From Numida meleagris (taxonomy: Eukaryota; Chordata; Aves; Galliformes; Numididae), in contig NC_034411.1 of NCBI RefSeq assembly GCF_002078875.1, positions 8,068,271 through 8,132,270 on the forward strand: a stretch of 64,000 nucleotides of DNA. The letters run 5' to 3'. Shown here piece after piece: positions 49,901-60,642 of the stretch (within the stretch, counting starts at the first letter, position 1; each line of letters starts with the position of its first letter). The notes beneath the pieces were generated by a model. It saw nothing but the letters and a program-made list of their open reading frames with translations. It was not told the origin of the DNA and did no database searches. The position numbers and the translations under genes are program-made.

Positions 49901-52900
49901 CTGCAGTGCTGTTCCTGATTCAACATAGACAAAAGACAAGCAAGGTGTTTGTTGGTTCTGGTGTTGCTCTGTGGTTGTGTATGCAATGGCCAGGTCCCTC
50001 AGCAGTTTCAGGTTAGCGAGGCAGCAGTTCACGCTGCTTCTGCAGCAGTTCTGCTGCCAATGCACATGGCTGTCCTGCTCCTCCAAGACCAGATCCAAAA
50101 TAGCCCAGCAGGGCAATGGAGTAGTGCTCCAGCAGAACACCACAGTGAGAATCATCCTGCAATGCCAGCCAGGCAGGGAGAAGGGGTTTTTTGCCCTCTT
50201 TCTTGCCGGGTGTCTCATCACCTGAACGATGGGGCTGTAAGAAGGGAGCCAGTCCCCTACCCTCCTCCAGGCTCCCTCCCCTGAGCCAGAGTGCCCTGCC
50301 TGGAGAGACCAGAGGCCACCCCAGCTAGCGCCAAGCAAGGCATATATTGCCTGCAGCGGGACTTCTCTCTGACGTGTGCGGCTGGTAATTCTGCTCAAGC
50401 CGTAACACGAAGCCTCACCCCCAGCACCTCCAGCAGCACAGCCCTCCCGAGGCACCCCACAGCTCCCCAGGTTGCCTGCAGCCCGAGCAGTGCACTGTGA
50501 GCATCCCACTGCCAACAGCACCCACCGAGCAGGGACGATGTGGGAACCTGGTCCCATCACTGCCCCATGTCTCCAATCTGCCCTATGCACACAAATCACT
50601 GTTGCTTTAACCTGGCGTAGAGTTTGAGGGAATATATGTGTCCTACGTGTATGAACCTGTAGGAGCAATGTATTAAATATTTTAATTGAGCCATTGAATA
50701 ACAGGATATAAAATAGCTGTGTCCTATCAAAAAAGCGAAAGAGTTACCTAACGCCGTGCCCTTGTTTATTTGGGTTTTTCAACGAGTTCAGTGGAATGTA
50801 AATAACACGGTGATCTTCTGTGTTGTCTTTTTTTTTTGAAGGAAATTTGAGAGCAGTTCCTACGGAACAGGTAATGCACATCGATTTTTTTTTTTTTTTA
50901 AATTTCTGCTTGTTATTATTTACTCTTCTTTTTGCAACTTCCTGAAACTCCCCAAGCCTGCCCCTGCAAGCTGCCTGCCTGCAGGGCTCTCACTGGGATC
51001 AGTAGGAGGGCTCCGCGTACCACGTGTCCAGGACAGGGCTGCGGCGGATTGAGCGCATGATGGTCAAAAATGGTCATTATCCACTGGCTGCTGGATAGAA
51101 CACAAGAAAGGCCTTACTGACCCACGTTCATCTCAGCGAGTTAGCTGGTACTTGGATTGGTACTTCCAGCATCAAGTCCACAGTAGAGAGGAGTGAAATC
51201 CTATCTTGGGTGTTCATGATCACTTGGAGCTGATTTAACTGCAAGGTGCTGCCAAAAAAGGTGGCTTAGCCCTTCCCCCCAACCAGCCTCAGTCCTCCTC
51301 CTCCTCCGCCATGGCAGCGTGGGTGCTTGTTCCACCACCAGGAGTTGCACGAGTGGGGAGACAGGCCTGCACCCCATCCCCGAGCCCAGCAGCCACCCAT
51401 TGCCTGTAAGGACCCGGCCTGGGCTGGTGCCCGCTTGGGCGGCTCAGTGTTGGTGCCAATAGAGCACATACGTCGGGTGATGAGTCAGCAGCGTAAAGCA
51501 CTGGAGCTCTTCTCCGGTTTTAGTTCACAGGGGAAAAAATACATAAAATACAATCTGCATGGTGGCAGCACGGGTAGAAGCAGAAGGCTGCCTCTATTTT
51601 AGCCTCCTCCCGATTACAGTTCTTGTTGAAACTTTTATTTTCGAGGCCAAAGTACTCAATGTTTGGCGACAGTACAAACAGATCATTAAAAAAAAAAAAG
51701 AAAAGAAATGCTTCAACCTCCCAGTGGAGCAGGATGGCACTTCTTTCTTTCTTTCACTGCAAAGCCGTGCCAAGTGAAATCGTGCTCTAAGAGCTGTTCT
51801 ACCAGTCCCGAAGAGCTGGAGAACACACGCCCGCCCCACCTCTGCAGCGTTTGGGCCGGGTGGAGGATGGGGACGGCTGGCAGTGGGTGACTGGGTTCAC
51901 CGCAGCGAGACCGCAGCGGTGGGCTGTCCCTTCTGGTGGCCTGAGGATGCAGTATGGAGTGAGACAGAGCTGCGGGGATGGCCTGGGGACGTTGGTCAGA
52001 TCTGTGTTCTTCCTGAGCGGGGTGGAGGATGGTCCACCCATGTGTCTCGCCCCATGTGAGCAGCTGGATTAATTAATCAATCCAGAAGTTTGTTGGATCG
52101 TCACTATGGCTGTGTAGATGCACAGGCTGTGTTAAAGGAGGAACAGCAAGAAAAACACCTTGCCATTATGTAATGAGGAGCTCAAAGGCAGCAGCTGTGA
52201 ACAGTGCAGGGCTGTGGGTGAGCACGATGTGCTGAGGGTGAAGGAGCCCTTTGTGTGCTCTGGTTTGGGGCAGAAGAGCCATCCGCATGATGTTAGCTTG
52301 GTGCTGCTAGGCTGCGCTGCCAGTGCTGGCAGTCCTGGCCTGTGACGGTTCCTGGAAACCTGTGTCCTGGAGATGGACGTAGACGCCAGCCCTCAGCACC
52401 CTCCTGTCTGCTTACCCGCCCTGAGCGCTGCCATTCATTCTGCTCATCCAGCATTCACCCCAAATCCACACTCGGCAGCAGCTGTAGGCCCCACAGCTGT
52501 GGCACTGGTTCCTGGCAGGGCGCTGGGCCTGGCATTGCAGGGCCAGACCTGCGCCGCCATTTTGTGTTGCCCCTCATGGAGCAGCACCAGGGCATCTATC
52601 CCCAAGTCTCCATATCCCCGAGGCTTGCACCTTCCTGCTCCCCTTCCCTCCACTGCCACAGCCCATGCATTGCCTCAGAGGGAGACTTCACTGTACCAGG
52701 CTTGGTGCCACTGAGGGGAGCACACCCAAGGCCCAGCCCTTGCACAGTCAGCGCTGCGGGACAATCTCTGTGATTGTGAAGGGGAGGACCTGTTGTGTGC
52801 CCCTCTGCGCTGGCGAAATGCTGAAGTGACCCAGCACAAAAAGCCTGGAGTCTCAGGTGGGGAACGCATCTGATGTGGGCCCAAGTCCTCCCCACCCGTT

Positions 52901-55187
52901 ATGCTCTCAGCTATGAGCAAGCTTCCTATCCTTGAGACTGCCAACCCACCTGGTGCTCGAGCAGTCAGATGGGATTGGTTTCCTAGAGGAAAGCCGTGGC
53001 CCTACAGCACACAGCTCAGAGGCAGGGCTGTGCTGGTGCGGGGGCACATGTATCCCCACAGCGAAGGGCGATGGTGGACCCAGCTCGTGGTTTGTGTTTG
53101 GCCCCGTTTCCTTGCTCTGAGCACGGAGCTGGGCCAGGTGATCCCAGAGGTCCCTCCCTGCCTGCGTTACTCCACACGCTGAGCATCTTGAGCAAGCTAT
53201 TTAGGTCAGAGCCTCTGTGGAGCAGCACCCAGTCTCAGAGGAGTCAGGCCAAGCCACCCAGCACCCTGCTAACCAGCTGAGCACCTCTGGAAAACGTGGA
53301 TCTCAACTGCTCTGTTGCTTCCGTGTTGGAGGCGAATCTTGCTTATTTACAGGAACTTGAGGTGCTGAAGGCAACGTGCCTGGTGGCTGCCAAGTGACTA
53401 TTGTAATATACCATCACTCAGCTGGATCCCTGTCAGCTAGAAAGGTTTTACACAATGCTATCTGAGGGAGACCAGAAGGCATTTCCAGTCAAAAGGAGCA
53501 GTGTCTACGGGTCCAAACAGGAACCATGTCTGTGGTCTGGGGGTGGTCAGCCTCAGCCTGCAAAGCCAGGTATTTAAAATCAGGAGCCCATGGGTCCATG
53601 ATGGTACCCCCTCCAACTGTCCTCCTTCCCCACCTTCATCAGCCCTTGGGACACTCCTGGCAGAACAAGCGGAGCAAGTTGCCCACCCAGGGACAAGGTT
53701 TCTCCTGTTTTCTGCTCCTGGAGAATAAAGAGAATGGGCCTGGGGAGGCGGAGCAGTGGGACCACTCCATCACCGCACAAAGCCCCACGGGCTGAGCTCT
53801 CTAAGGCACAGGCAGATGCTCTCCTGCTCATGCTTCTCTTCTGTGGTGAGGAGCTGCTCATTGTGACAAGCAGGGCTGTGATATGAGCTCCCCATTCATA
53901 GGCTCATAGAATCACCAAGGTTGGAAAAGACCTCTAAGATCGCCAAGTCCAACCCCAGCCCATCCCCTCCATGCCCACTGACCATGTCTCTCAGTGCCAC
54001 AACTCCACATTGCTCGAACACCTCCACGGTCATTAGCCCCACCACTCCCTGGGCAGCCCTCTTCCTGTGCTGCAAAACCCCACTCTCATCAAATGATGAT
54101 GGCTCCTTTTATTGCTGGTGCTGCTTTGGGAAAGGTGCAGATGTCAGGATGGAGCTCCAGCCATGATTGCTCCTCCTTCTTTGGTTTGCATCGAACACCC
54201 CTCTGGGCTTGATGCCACATCACAGCCTTCCCACACCGCACCACCAGCTCTGCCTTGCTGCGGCCAGATAGGTTTGCAAATAAGTTTTTTAAAGAGTGTA
54301 TGCAAAAACCACACAAGTGGGTAGGTCTGCAGCACTCAGCTGGCGTGGGATAAATGCTTCTACCCAGACAGAGCACAAGTCACAAAACCCCAAACCTGGG
54401 GCACGCAGGCCTCTGAGCCTGGAGGAGTGAGGACCTACCCAGCAGCCTCAGACCCCAGATGTGCAAGTGCGGCTTTGCTCTGCACTGAGAGGCTGCTTCC
54501 ACCCTGTGGGCAGAGCCACGTGCTTCAGGATGGGGCAGGCAGACGTTTCCCTGGGTGCTCGGCTCCACACCTGGTTCTGCTTGCATCATGGGGAGCCATC
54601 TGTAACTCAAAAGAAAGCAATGATTCACTGGGCTGCAGCTCTTTCCAAGTATTTAATGCATTTCGCAGGCACGCTAGCCCATGTTATGAAATGCCCTCTC
54701 TTTGCGGTGTGCATTGTCATGTCCTGTACGAAAACAGAACTCAGTTTTCCATTGTGCACTGGCACAGTGCAGAAAGAGGAGGTAACGTGCACATAGTTCT
54801 GCCTCCATCGCTATTTGCATCGTATTAGAAATACAGAATGCCATCCCCACGCCACTCTGACAACCTGGCTGGCTCCCCGCTGACATTAGCCCAGCCTTGA
54901 GGTGCTGGCGGTATGTTTTAACAAAAATATTGTTAACAAAAATATAAAGTTTCACTTTTGCCATGAACCTTCCTGGCACAGGGGAGGGGGCTGGAGGAGT
55001 GGGAGTGGGGAGAAGCCGGGGAGCGGTGCCCTGCACGCTGCTGCCAGGTCAGGGCTGTCTCATGTCACTGGATGGTTGGCAGCGGGGGCACCAGGGCGAG
55101 GTCCCCATCCACCCTGTCCTGATTTTCTCCCTGCAGGGGCCGGGGGGCAGCAGCTCTCTCCAAGTCGTGCACCTGGGGCTCGTGTGA
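16843..55187 (+). CDS. WDPCP: WDPCP, 3' part (six terminal coding exons), planar cell polarity effector
   Basis: WDPCP (vertebrate Fritz, BBS15) is a cytoplasmic WD-repeat protein of the CPLANE complex that supports ciliogenesis, septin organisation and planar polarity. Only the end of the gene lies here: six exons with AG/GT borders at 16843-16906, 22139-22241, 44639-44762, 49572-49666, 50842-50870 and 55137-55187. Junction phases agree throughout and give 154 residues plus a stop. The start ([19 protein letters not shown], then [20 protein letters not shown]) is nearly identical to human WDPCP as I recall it. The middle is divergent and acidic. The end, [10 protein letters not shown], matches the human end SLKMIHFGLV in pattern. 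The WD repeats and N-terminus lie upstream of base 1. Convergent to OTX1, as in mammals. Human WDPCP appears to have about 20 residues between the third and fourth exons here that I could not find. The identification is firm; the two smallest exons rest on splice sites, phase and C-terminal similarity. Confidence 0.93.
16907..22138 (+). other. WDPCP intron between exons a and b
   Basis: 5.2 kb of intron. A candidate conserved patch lies at 17640-18140 (see findings). A (CT)n plus T run sits at about 21025-21051. Otherwise no recognisable element. Confidence 0.7.
22139..22241 (+). CDS. WDPCP: WDPCP coding exon b
   Basis: A 103-bp exon after a long T-rich tract, acceptor CGAAG and donor GTAAGA. 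It reads [20 protein letters not shown], then [14 protein letters not shown], and ends in phase 1. This is almost unchanged from human WDPCP. It is the last strongly conserved block of the protein. Confidence 0.95.
23708..23801 (+). CDS. Possible alternative WDPCP exon (weak candidate)
   Basis: A 94-bp open stretch bounded by TTTCTCAAG before it and GTAATG after it. Read in phase 1 from exon b it stays open ([20 protein letters not shown] and on) and leaves in phase 2, the same phases as exon c. It could therefore replace exon c without breaking the frame. I recall no matching segment in human WDPCP, and a 94-bp open frame with plausible splice sites can arise by chance. Confidence 0.2.
27872..27950 (-). 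mobile_element. CR1 3' end fragment
   Basis: CACAGAATCACAGAATTG, then GGTTGGAAGGGACCTCTGGA and GAGTCCAACCCCC on the + strand. This is the reverse complement of the avian CR1 3' end with its terminal octamer-like repeats, so the insertion is in - orientation. It is heavily 5'-truncated, as is usual for CR1. Confidence 0.9.
29430..29525 (+). mobile_element. Old CR1-like 3' end relic
   Basis: Words such as AATTTAATGACCTGTA and GTCAAACTAGATGAGTTGTA follow the 3' end of the ancient amniote CR1 type also seen at 6.4-7.9 kb. Divergent, so the call is moderate. Confidence 0.5.
33279..33294 (+). repeat. Poly(A) run, 16 bases
   Basis: A single uninterrupted A tract. It is not preceded by a recognisable retroposed gene. 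Confidence 0.9.
34523..34580 (+). repeat. Imperfect TG/CA microsatellite
   Basis: Alternating TGTGTG and GTATGTG words followed by CACACATAT. A degenerate purine-pyrimidine repeat. Confidence 0.75.
34687..34745 (-). mobile_element. CR1 3' end fragment
   Basis: CATCATAGAATCATAGGGGC, then CTGGAAAGGACCTCTGGAGA and CATCAAGTCCAACCCCC mark the reverse-complemented avian CR1 terminus. Only about 60 bases remain. Confidence 0.9.
36210..36375 (+). mobile_element. MIR-type CORE-SINE relic
   Basis: CACCTTTCATCTAAGGATCT, then CAAAATGCTTTTGC, TTAATTAAGCTTCACAACAT, CCTGTGAGGTAAGTGT and a TATCCACTTTTACA block follow the order of the amniote MIR family (the form with 'cacctttcat...ggatctcaaa'). Such copies are very old and in birds are usually badly decayed. 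This one is quite readable. Confidence 0.7.
37905..37947 (+). repeat. GAGGA pentamer tandem repeat, left side of gap
   Basis: About eight copies of a 5-bp GAGGA/GAGAG-type unit run into the N block. Purine-only on the + strand. Confidence 0.9.
37948..38302. other. Assembly gap (355 N)
   Basis: Unsequenced bases between two different GA-rich tandem repeats. Apparent open frames across it are artefacts of N. Confidence 1.
38303..38397 (+). repeat. 23-bp GA-rich minisatellite, right side of gap
   Basis: Three copies of a 23-base unit starting GCGGAGAGGG and ending GAGAGGGA, then a partial diverged copy. The unit differs from the 5-bp repeat on the left of the gap. Confidence 0.9.
44310..44409 (+). 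mobile_element. CR1 3' end fragment
   Basis: GACATGGTTAGTGGGCATAG, GTTGGACTAGATGATCTTAG, TCTTTCCAACCTTAAT and a final ATTCTATGATCCTA form the + orientation CR1 terminus. It lies 230 bases before WDPCP exon c. Confidence 0.9.
44639..44762 (+). CDS. WDPCP: WDPCP coding exon c
   Basis: A 124-bp exon 22.4 kb downstream of exon b, acceptor TTAACAG and donor GTGAGC. Joined in phase to exon b it reads [20 protein letters not shown] and goes on to ASSHR, ending in phase 2. ELLG followed by an acidic stretch and EAF matches human ELLGPLDRGDMLNEAF. Conservation is much weaker than in the two exons before it. Confidence 0.88.
45120..45370 (+). mobile_element. CR1 3' UTR fragment
   Basis: GAGGCCAGGCTCTTCTCAGT, ATAGGACAAGGAGCAATGG, GGAAGTTCCAT, GCACTGGAACAGGCTGCC and GGTGGAGTCTTCTTCTATGG occur in the order of avian CR1. 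The terminal part with the octamer repeats is missing. Confidence 0.85.
46196..46216 (+). repeat. Poly(A) run, 21 bases
   Basis: Uninterrupted A tract, directly visible. Confidence 0.95.
46640..46710 (+). mobile_element. Probable CR1 3' end relic
   Basis: GGGACCAGATGGCCTTCAGA, then GGCCCTTTCTAACCTAACA resembles the CR1 3' terminus (GACTAGATGACCTCCAGAGG type). Diverged and lacking the final repeats. Confidence 0.55.
47924..47958 (+). repeat. 18-bp tandem duplication
   Basis: GTATTTTTACAAGATCTG is followed at once by GTATTTTTACAAGATCT. Exact apart from the incomplete last base. Confidence 0.95.
49572..49666 (+). CDS. WDPCP: WDPCP coding exon d
   Basis: A 95-bp exon with acceptor TTTTTAAG and donor GTAAGT, entered in phase 2 and left in phase 1. 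It encodes an acidic, poorly conserved segment ([20 protein letters not shown], then [11 protein letters not shown]). The pattern CELAED resembles NELEKD in the human tail. Support is phase, splice sites and position rather than strong identity. Confidence 0.75.
49667..50841 (+). other. WDPCP intron between exons d and e
   Basis: 1.2 kb. It has a 268-codon open frame on the - strand (49862-50668) that resembles no protein family I know, and no recognised repeat. Confidence 0.7.
50842..50870 (+). CDS. WDPCP: WDPCP coding microexon e (29 bp)
   Basis: A 29-bp exon after a T-rich tract (acceptor TTTGAAG) with a weaker donor, GTAATG. It enters in phase 1, leaves in phase 0 and adds [10 protein letters not shown]. 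It is needed to bring exon d into frame with the terminal exon, which starts in phase 0. Without it the C-terminus would be out of frame. Confidence 0.65.
50871..55136 (+). other. WDPCP intron between exons e and f
   Basis: 4.3 kb, more GC-rich than earlier introns, with one CR1 copy at 53902-54062. Many overlapping open frames here reflect GC content, not genes. Confidence 0.65.
53902..54062 (-). mobile_element. CR1 3' fragment
   Basis: CATAGAATCACCAAGGTTGG, AAAAGACCTCTAAGATCGCC, AAGTCCAACCCCAGCCCATC, CCCACTGACCATGTCTCTCA and ACTCCCTGGGCAGCC are successive parts of the reverse-complemented CR1 3' region. About 160 bases. Confidence 0.92.
55137..55187 (+). CDS. WDPCP: WDPCP terminal coding exon f with stop
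   Basis: Acceptor TCCCTGCAG, then 51 bp in phase 0 reading [16 protein letters not shown] and a TGA stop at 55185-55187. The last residues parallel the human ending GGSLKMIHFGLV, which fixes the frame and the end of the gene. The 3' UTR probably runs to a poly(A) signal at 55902. Confidence 0.85.
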   Translation, partial: GPGGSSSLQVVHLGLV

Positions 55188-55770
55188 CCCTCTCTGTGAC
55201 ATCCATGGAGAGCCCACCAGGCGCAGCTCCAGGCGGAGAAGATGTGATGGCAAGCTTGCCCGTGCCCCGCATGTGTCTACAGAGGACATCTTGGTGACGT
55301 TGTCCCCGTGCCACTCACTGACATTAACAAATGGAGTAATCGCAGCTCCCTGCTGACTGGCATGGGCTGGTTGCACCGGGCACAGCCGTAAACTTTTCCG
55401 GAGAAGAAGTGCTCCTGTATTATATATTTTAGCAATCTCTGCTTGGAAGCAGATTTGAATTTCCACTTCAGGCTCTGAGAACCGTTCCATTGAGATAGGG
55501 GCAGATAACATCTCCACTCAGGATACCTCTGTGCCTTTCACAGTCGGCGGCGTTTTGCTAAGAATGCTCTCCATTTTCATATCTCACTGTATCATCTCAG
55601 CTGAATAACCATTATTTTGCCTTTAAAATAAGACACGGAGCCTCTTAAGCACTGTTCTATTGGAGCCCCGATCCCAATCAGCCCCCTTGTGCCGCGCCGG
55701 GGGCAGTGAGCCCTGCGGCATCGCCGGGTTTGGGGCCGTAGCGACGGGTTTCAGGGCTCCCTCCCCCCTC

Positions 55771-55794
55771 CATCCCATCCCATCCCATCCCATC
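55771..55794 (+). repeat. CATCC pentamer repeat
   Basis: Four full CATCC units and a partial fifth, directly visible. Confidence 0.9.
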
Positions 55795-55901
55795 GCCGTC
55801 GTCTTAAAACTGTTTTTTTTTTTGTCCTGAAAAGGAAGGTGGACTGTAAGCATTTTTTAAAATCTGAAGCGATTTGAGTGCAGAGTATCTGTATGGACTG
55901 C

Positions 55902-55907
55902 AATAAA
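55902..55907 (+). terminator. WDPCP: Candidate poly(A) signal of WDPCP
   Basis: AATAAA 715 bases after the WDPCP stop, followed within 20 bases by a GT-rich stretch (AGTGTGCTTG) of the kind that promotes cleavage. It is the best-placed + strand hexamer before the OTX1 3' end. Not confirmed by transcript evidence. Confidence 0.6.
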
Positions 55908-56061
55908 AGAAGTGTGCTTGCTGTCAGCCAGCAGTTCTCCCCCAGAGCCCCAAGCCCTGCTGTCGGGCGGTGCATGGGGACGGCGGGGACAGCGTGGAAC
56001 GCCGAGCGGTGCGCTGAACGGCAGCCACGATTCTGTCAGCGCGAGTGATGGTCTGTGTGAG

Positions 56062-56096
56062 GGATTAATCCGACACCAGACAGGGATTCCTAATCC
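56062..56096. promoter_or_regulatory. Cluster of three K50 homeodomain (OTX/PITX/GSC-type) sites
   Basis: GGATTAATCC (56062-56071) is a palindrome holding two overlapping TAATCC half-sites in opposite directions. A third TAATCC lies at 56091-56096. TAATCC is the known preferred core of K50 homeodomains, which includes OTX1 itself. The cluster is 2.0 kb past the OTX1 stop. Function is inferred. Confidence 0.45.
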
Positions 56097-57467
56097 TTCG
56101 CTATATCATAATCTATTTACTTTGCATGCTAAGAGGATTTCAGCTTAAAAATATACAGGAAGTGATACTAGAAATGTACATAAGATGCTGAACGCCATTT
56201 CCTAAAATCTGACTCTATTTTTTTTTTTTTCCCCCATAAAATCCTCTGATGATTTTCTTGGAAAAGTCCCATTCTGGAGGAGCGGGGACTGCTGTCCCCA
56301 GCACACAGCCCTGCATGCTCCCAAAGCTTTTGGTGCCCGACCTGGGGGACAGCGCTGCACCGGGAGCGGTGCTGGCACATCCCAGCTGGGGCTCGGACCC
56401 ATTTGAGATTTTACATGCGGTAACTGCTGCTCTTGTGCCCGAATTAATGGTGATGGGATAATGTGGAGGGCAGCAGCACCGGCCGCGTGCGGGGCTCCTC
56501 ACTCACCAGCTGCAATACAACGTCCGGTGCTGCCGAGAGCAGCTCGCCGCTGCCTACACAGCACTGAGCCCGGTGGGCAGTGTGCGGTCCGATCCCCTCC
56601 CCACAGCTGGGTGGGCGCTGGGACCTTTTCCCTGTGTAAAGAAGGGCTGCGGGGGCACCTGCGGTGGAATGAGCGCACGCGGTGCTGGCATAGAAGCCTG
56701 ATGCTGCTTCATAAATGCTGTTCTATCTACACCAGGTGGCACAGGGTGCTTGCTGCCTGCAATGCCCAGTGGTGGCAATTCCACCTGCATGCCCTGGAGC
56801 GGGCAACCCAGCAGTGCTCCAGCTCTCACCAAAGCACCTGCAGCACCCCAGTGCCTCTGCTCCCCCCCAGACTGGGGGCACACTGGGCTCCTGGCTGCAC
56901 TGGGAGCAGAGACAAGACCAAGGCTGGAAAATAAAAGGGGATGGTGGGGTGGAAATTGCCATGAGAAATAATCCCCCTCCCCTTTCCACTGAGCCGCGGC
57001 CGGCAGCGGGTATAGGGAAACACCAGCAGCGGGCTGAGGTCGTGGTGCCGAGCAGTGCACCCACCGTGCTGTCTGTCTGTCCAGGGGGTAACCGTGCATC
57101 CCCTCTCAGCACAGACCTGCCCGTGGGCCCCCAGCACATAGTGCTGCACCAGTGGGGTTTCGGCTCTTTTGGGAAGCGCTTGCCCACCCTGCACAGGGAA
57201 ATGCGGTGCGGCCCAGCCAGGGACCCAATTAGCAGCGGTAATTAAAAACAGCCTGGAGCCTGCACCCGCAGAGAGGTGCCCCTGCACAGCCCATCCTGCT
57301 GGGAGCCCCCGGGGAGAGAGCACGGAGAGTGAGCACGGGGCTCGATTTGGGGTCTGCTGCTGGGCACCGCGTGGCTGAGGGAGCTACAGCGCCATGGGGG
57401 CAGGCAGGAAACCACCTCCCCCTCCCCAGATTCACCCCAAAGGAATGCTGTTCCGTCCCTCCCCCCT

Positions 57468-57598
57468 AAAAAAAAAAAAAAAAAGAAAAGAAAAAAAACC
57501 GAAAAAAATACCAAAAACCACCAAAAACTTTTTTTTTCTGTTTTTCTTTCCTTTTTATTATTTTTTTAAATTTTTTCAAAAAGCTTTTTTTTTTTTTG
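57468..57598. repeat. A-rich then T-rich tract
   Basis: Runs of A broken by G or CC (57468-57528) are followed directly by runs of T broken by C (57529-57598). The two halves can pair imperfectly. The tract lies where the OTX1 3' UTR is expected. Confidence 0.8.
57554..57559 (-). terminator. OTX1: Candidate poly(A) signal of OTX1
   Basis: On the - strand, AATAAA lies 540 bases past the OTX1 stop, within a stretch of repeated A and U runs. The surroundings are so A/U-rich that both real and artefactual priming are likely, so this is a tentative call. Confidence 0.4.
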
Positions 57599-58102
57599 GT
57601 CTGCGGGTCGCGGGTCGGCCGAGCAGCCCTTCCCTCCCCTCCTCCTCCTCCTCTCCGGCCCCACCGGCCCCTCGCGGATGGACGGACGGACGGAGGTGGC
57701 GAGAGGGGCCCCCCGGGGCCACCGGTAGGGGAGAAAAACTGAGAAATAAAAATAAAATTTTAGAAAAAAAAAAAAACTTTTAAAGTTGTGTTTTCACGTT
57801 GAGCTCATCGCCATCGATGGCAGCCCCGGAGTGTCAGCCGAAGGGAACAGCCGCAGCACTGGGCCGGAGCCGGTGCTCATCCATCCCCGGAGCGGGGCCA
57901 CCCACGGGCGGGAGCCAGCCAGGAGCAGGGAGCCTTTGGGTTTTTGTGTTCCAAGTCCTCTTCTGTTCCGTTTAAAAAAATAATAATTATAATAACCCGG
58001 CCAGAGGGGCGCGGGACGCAAATAAATATCAGTCAGGAGAGACGGGGCCGCTGCCGAAGCGGGGAGGAGGCCCGGGGTGGGGGTCGGCGTGGGGCCGGGC
58101 CC

Positions 58103-59992
<1,890 letters not shown>

Positions 59993-60634
59993 GCTAACAG
60001 CCGGGCGGGTTTCCTCCGACGTCCCGCAGAAAGTAAAAAATTAAAAATAATAATAACAACAAAAATAAAAATAGTCGTAATACAAAGAATTAAAAAAAAA
60101 AAAAAACGAGGAAAAAGAGGAGGAAAAAAAAAAAAAAAACAACCCAAAAAACGATCGCAACAAAAAAGAGCCCCCGGACGAGCGGCAGAGCCGCGCCGCC
60201 GCCGCGCAGTGTTCGGTCCGTCCCGCGGCGCCGACGCGCGGTCCTCGGGCGGCGGTGGCGGAGCGGAGCGGAGCGGGGTCGGCCCGGTCCTGCGGGGAGA
60301 GAGCGGGGTCAGCGCGCCGCAACTTCGCGGTTTGGGGGCTTTTCTTTTTCTTTTCTTTTTCTTTTTTTTTAATAATTATTCTTTTTCGAAACGAAGGAGA
60401 GTTGCGGGCGAGCGCCGAGAGGCACCGTCGCCCGGCGATGGGGAGAGATAAAGCAATTATTTAAAAAGATAATTGGATTAGGAATCAAAAGGAGGGACCG
60501 GAGGAGGGAAGTCTAATTAATTTAAAAGCGAGAGGACGGGGACGTTTTAATTAGAAATGGACGAGAGTTGAAAAGAAGGAGGGAAGAAGGGGAGCGCGGA
60601 GCGGCACCGGCGCCGGGCGCGGGGTTCCGGGCCG
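59993..60634 (-). promoter_or_regulatory. OTX1: OTX1 5' flank / promoter-proximal CpG region
   Basis: Dense CpG sequence with long A and T runs (60093-60140, 60336-60370). A TAAT-rich island (60450-60560) includes GGATTA at 60475-60480 and TAATTA words. No reliable TATA box or start site can be named. The region probably contains 5' UTR exons and the promoter. Confidence 0.55.
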
Positions 60635-60642
60635 NNNNNNNN
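60635..60642. other. Short assembly gap (8 N)
   Basis: Eight N at the edge of the purine repeat. It probably marks a join of uncertain length. Confidence 1.

Larger units (their letters stand above)
55188..58102. other. WDPCP 3' UTR, tail-to-tail spacer and OTX1 3' UTR
   Basis: 2.9 kb between the two stop codons. It contains the candidate WDPCP poly(A) signal (55902), a CATCC pentamer repeat (55771-55794), a K50 homeodomain site cluster (56062-56096), an A-rich then T-rich tract (57468-57598) and the candidate OTX1 poly(A) signal. Confidence 0.7.

Noticed and set aside
54902..55297. 131-codon + strand open frame overlapping the last WDPCP exon
   Set aside because: It is in a different frame from the one that yields the conserved WDPCP ending and is explained by local GC content.
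56461..57323. Several 150-180 codon open frames on both strands in the WDPCP-OTX1 spacer
   Set aside because: Overlapping in many frames, GC-rich, no recognisable domain, and placed in 3' UTR or intergenic DNA.
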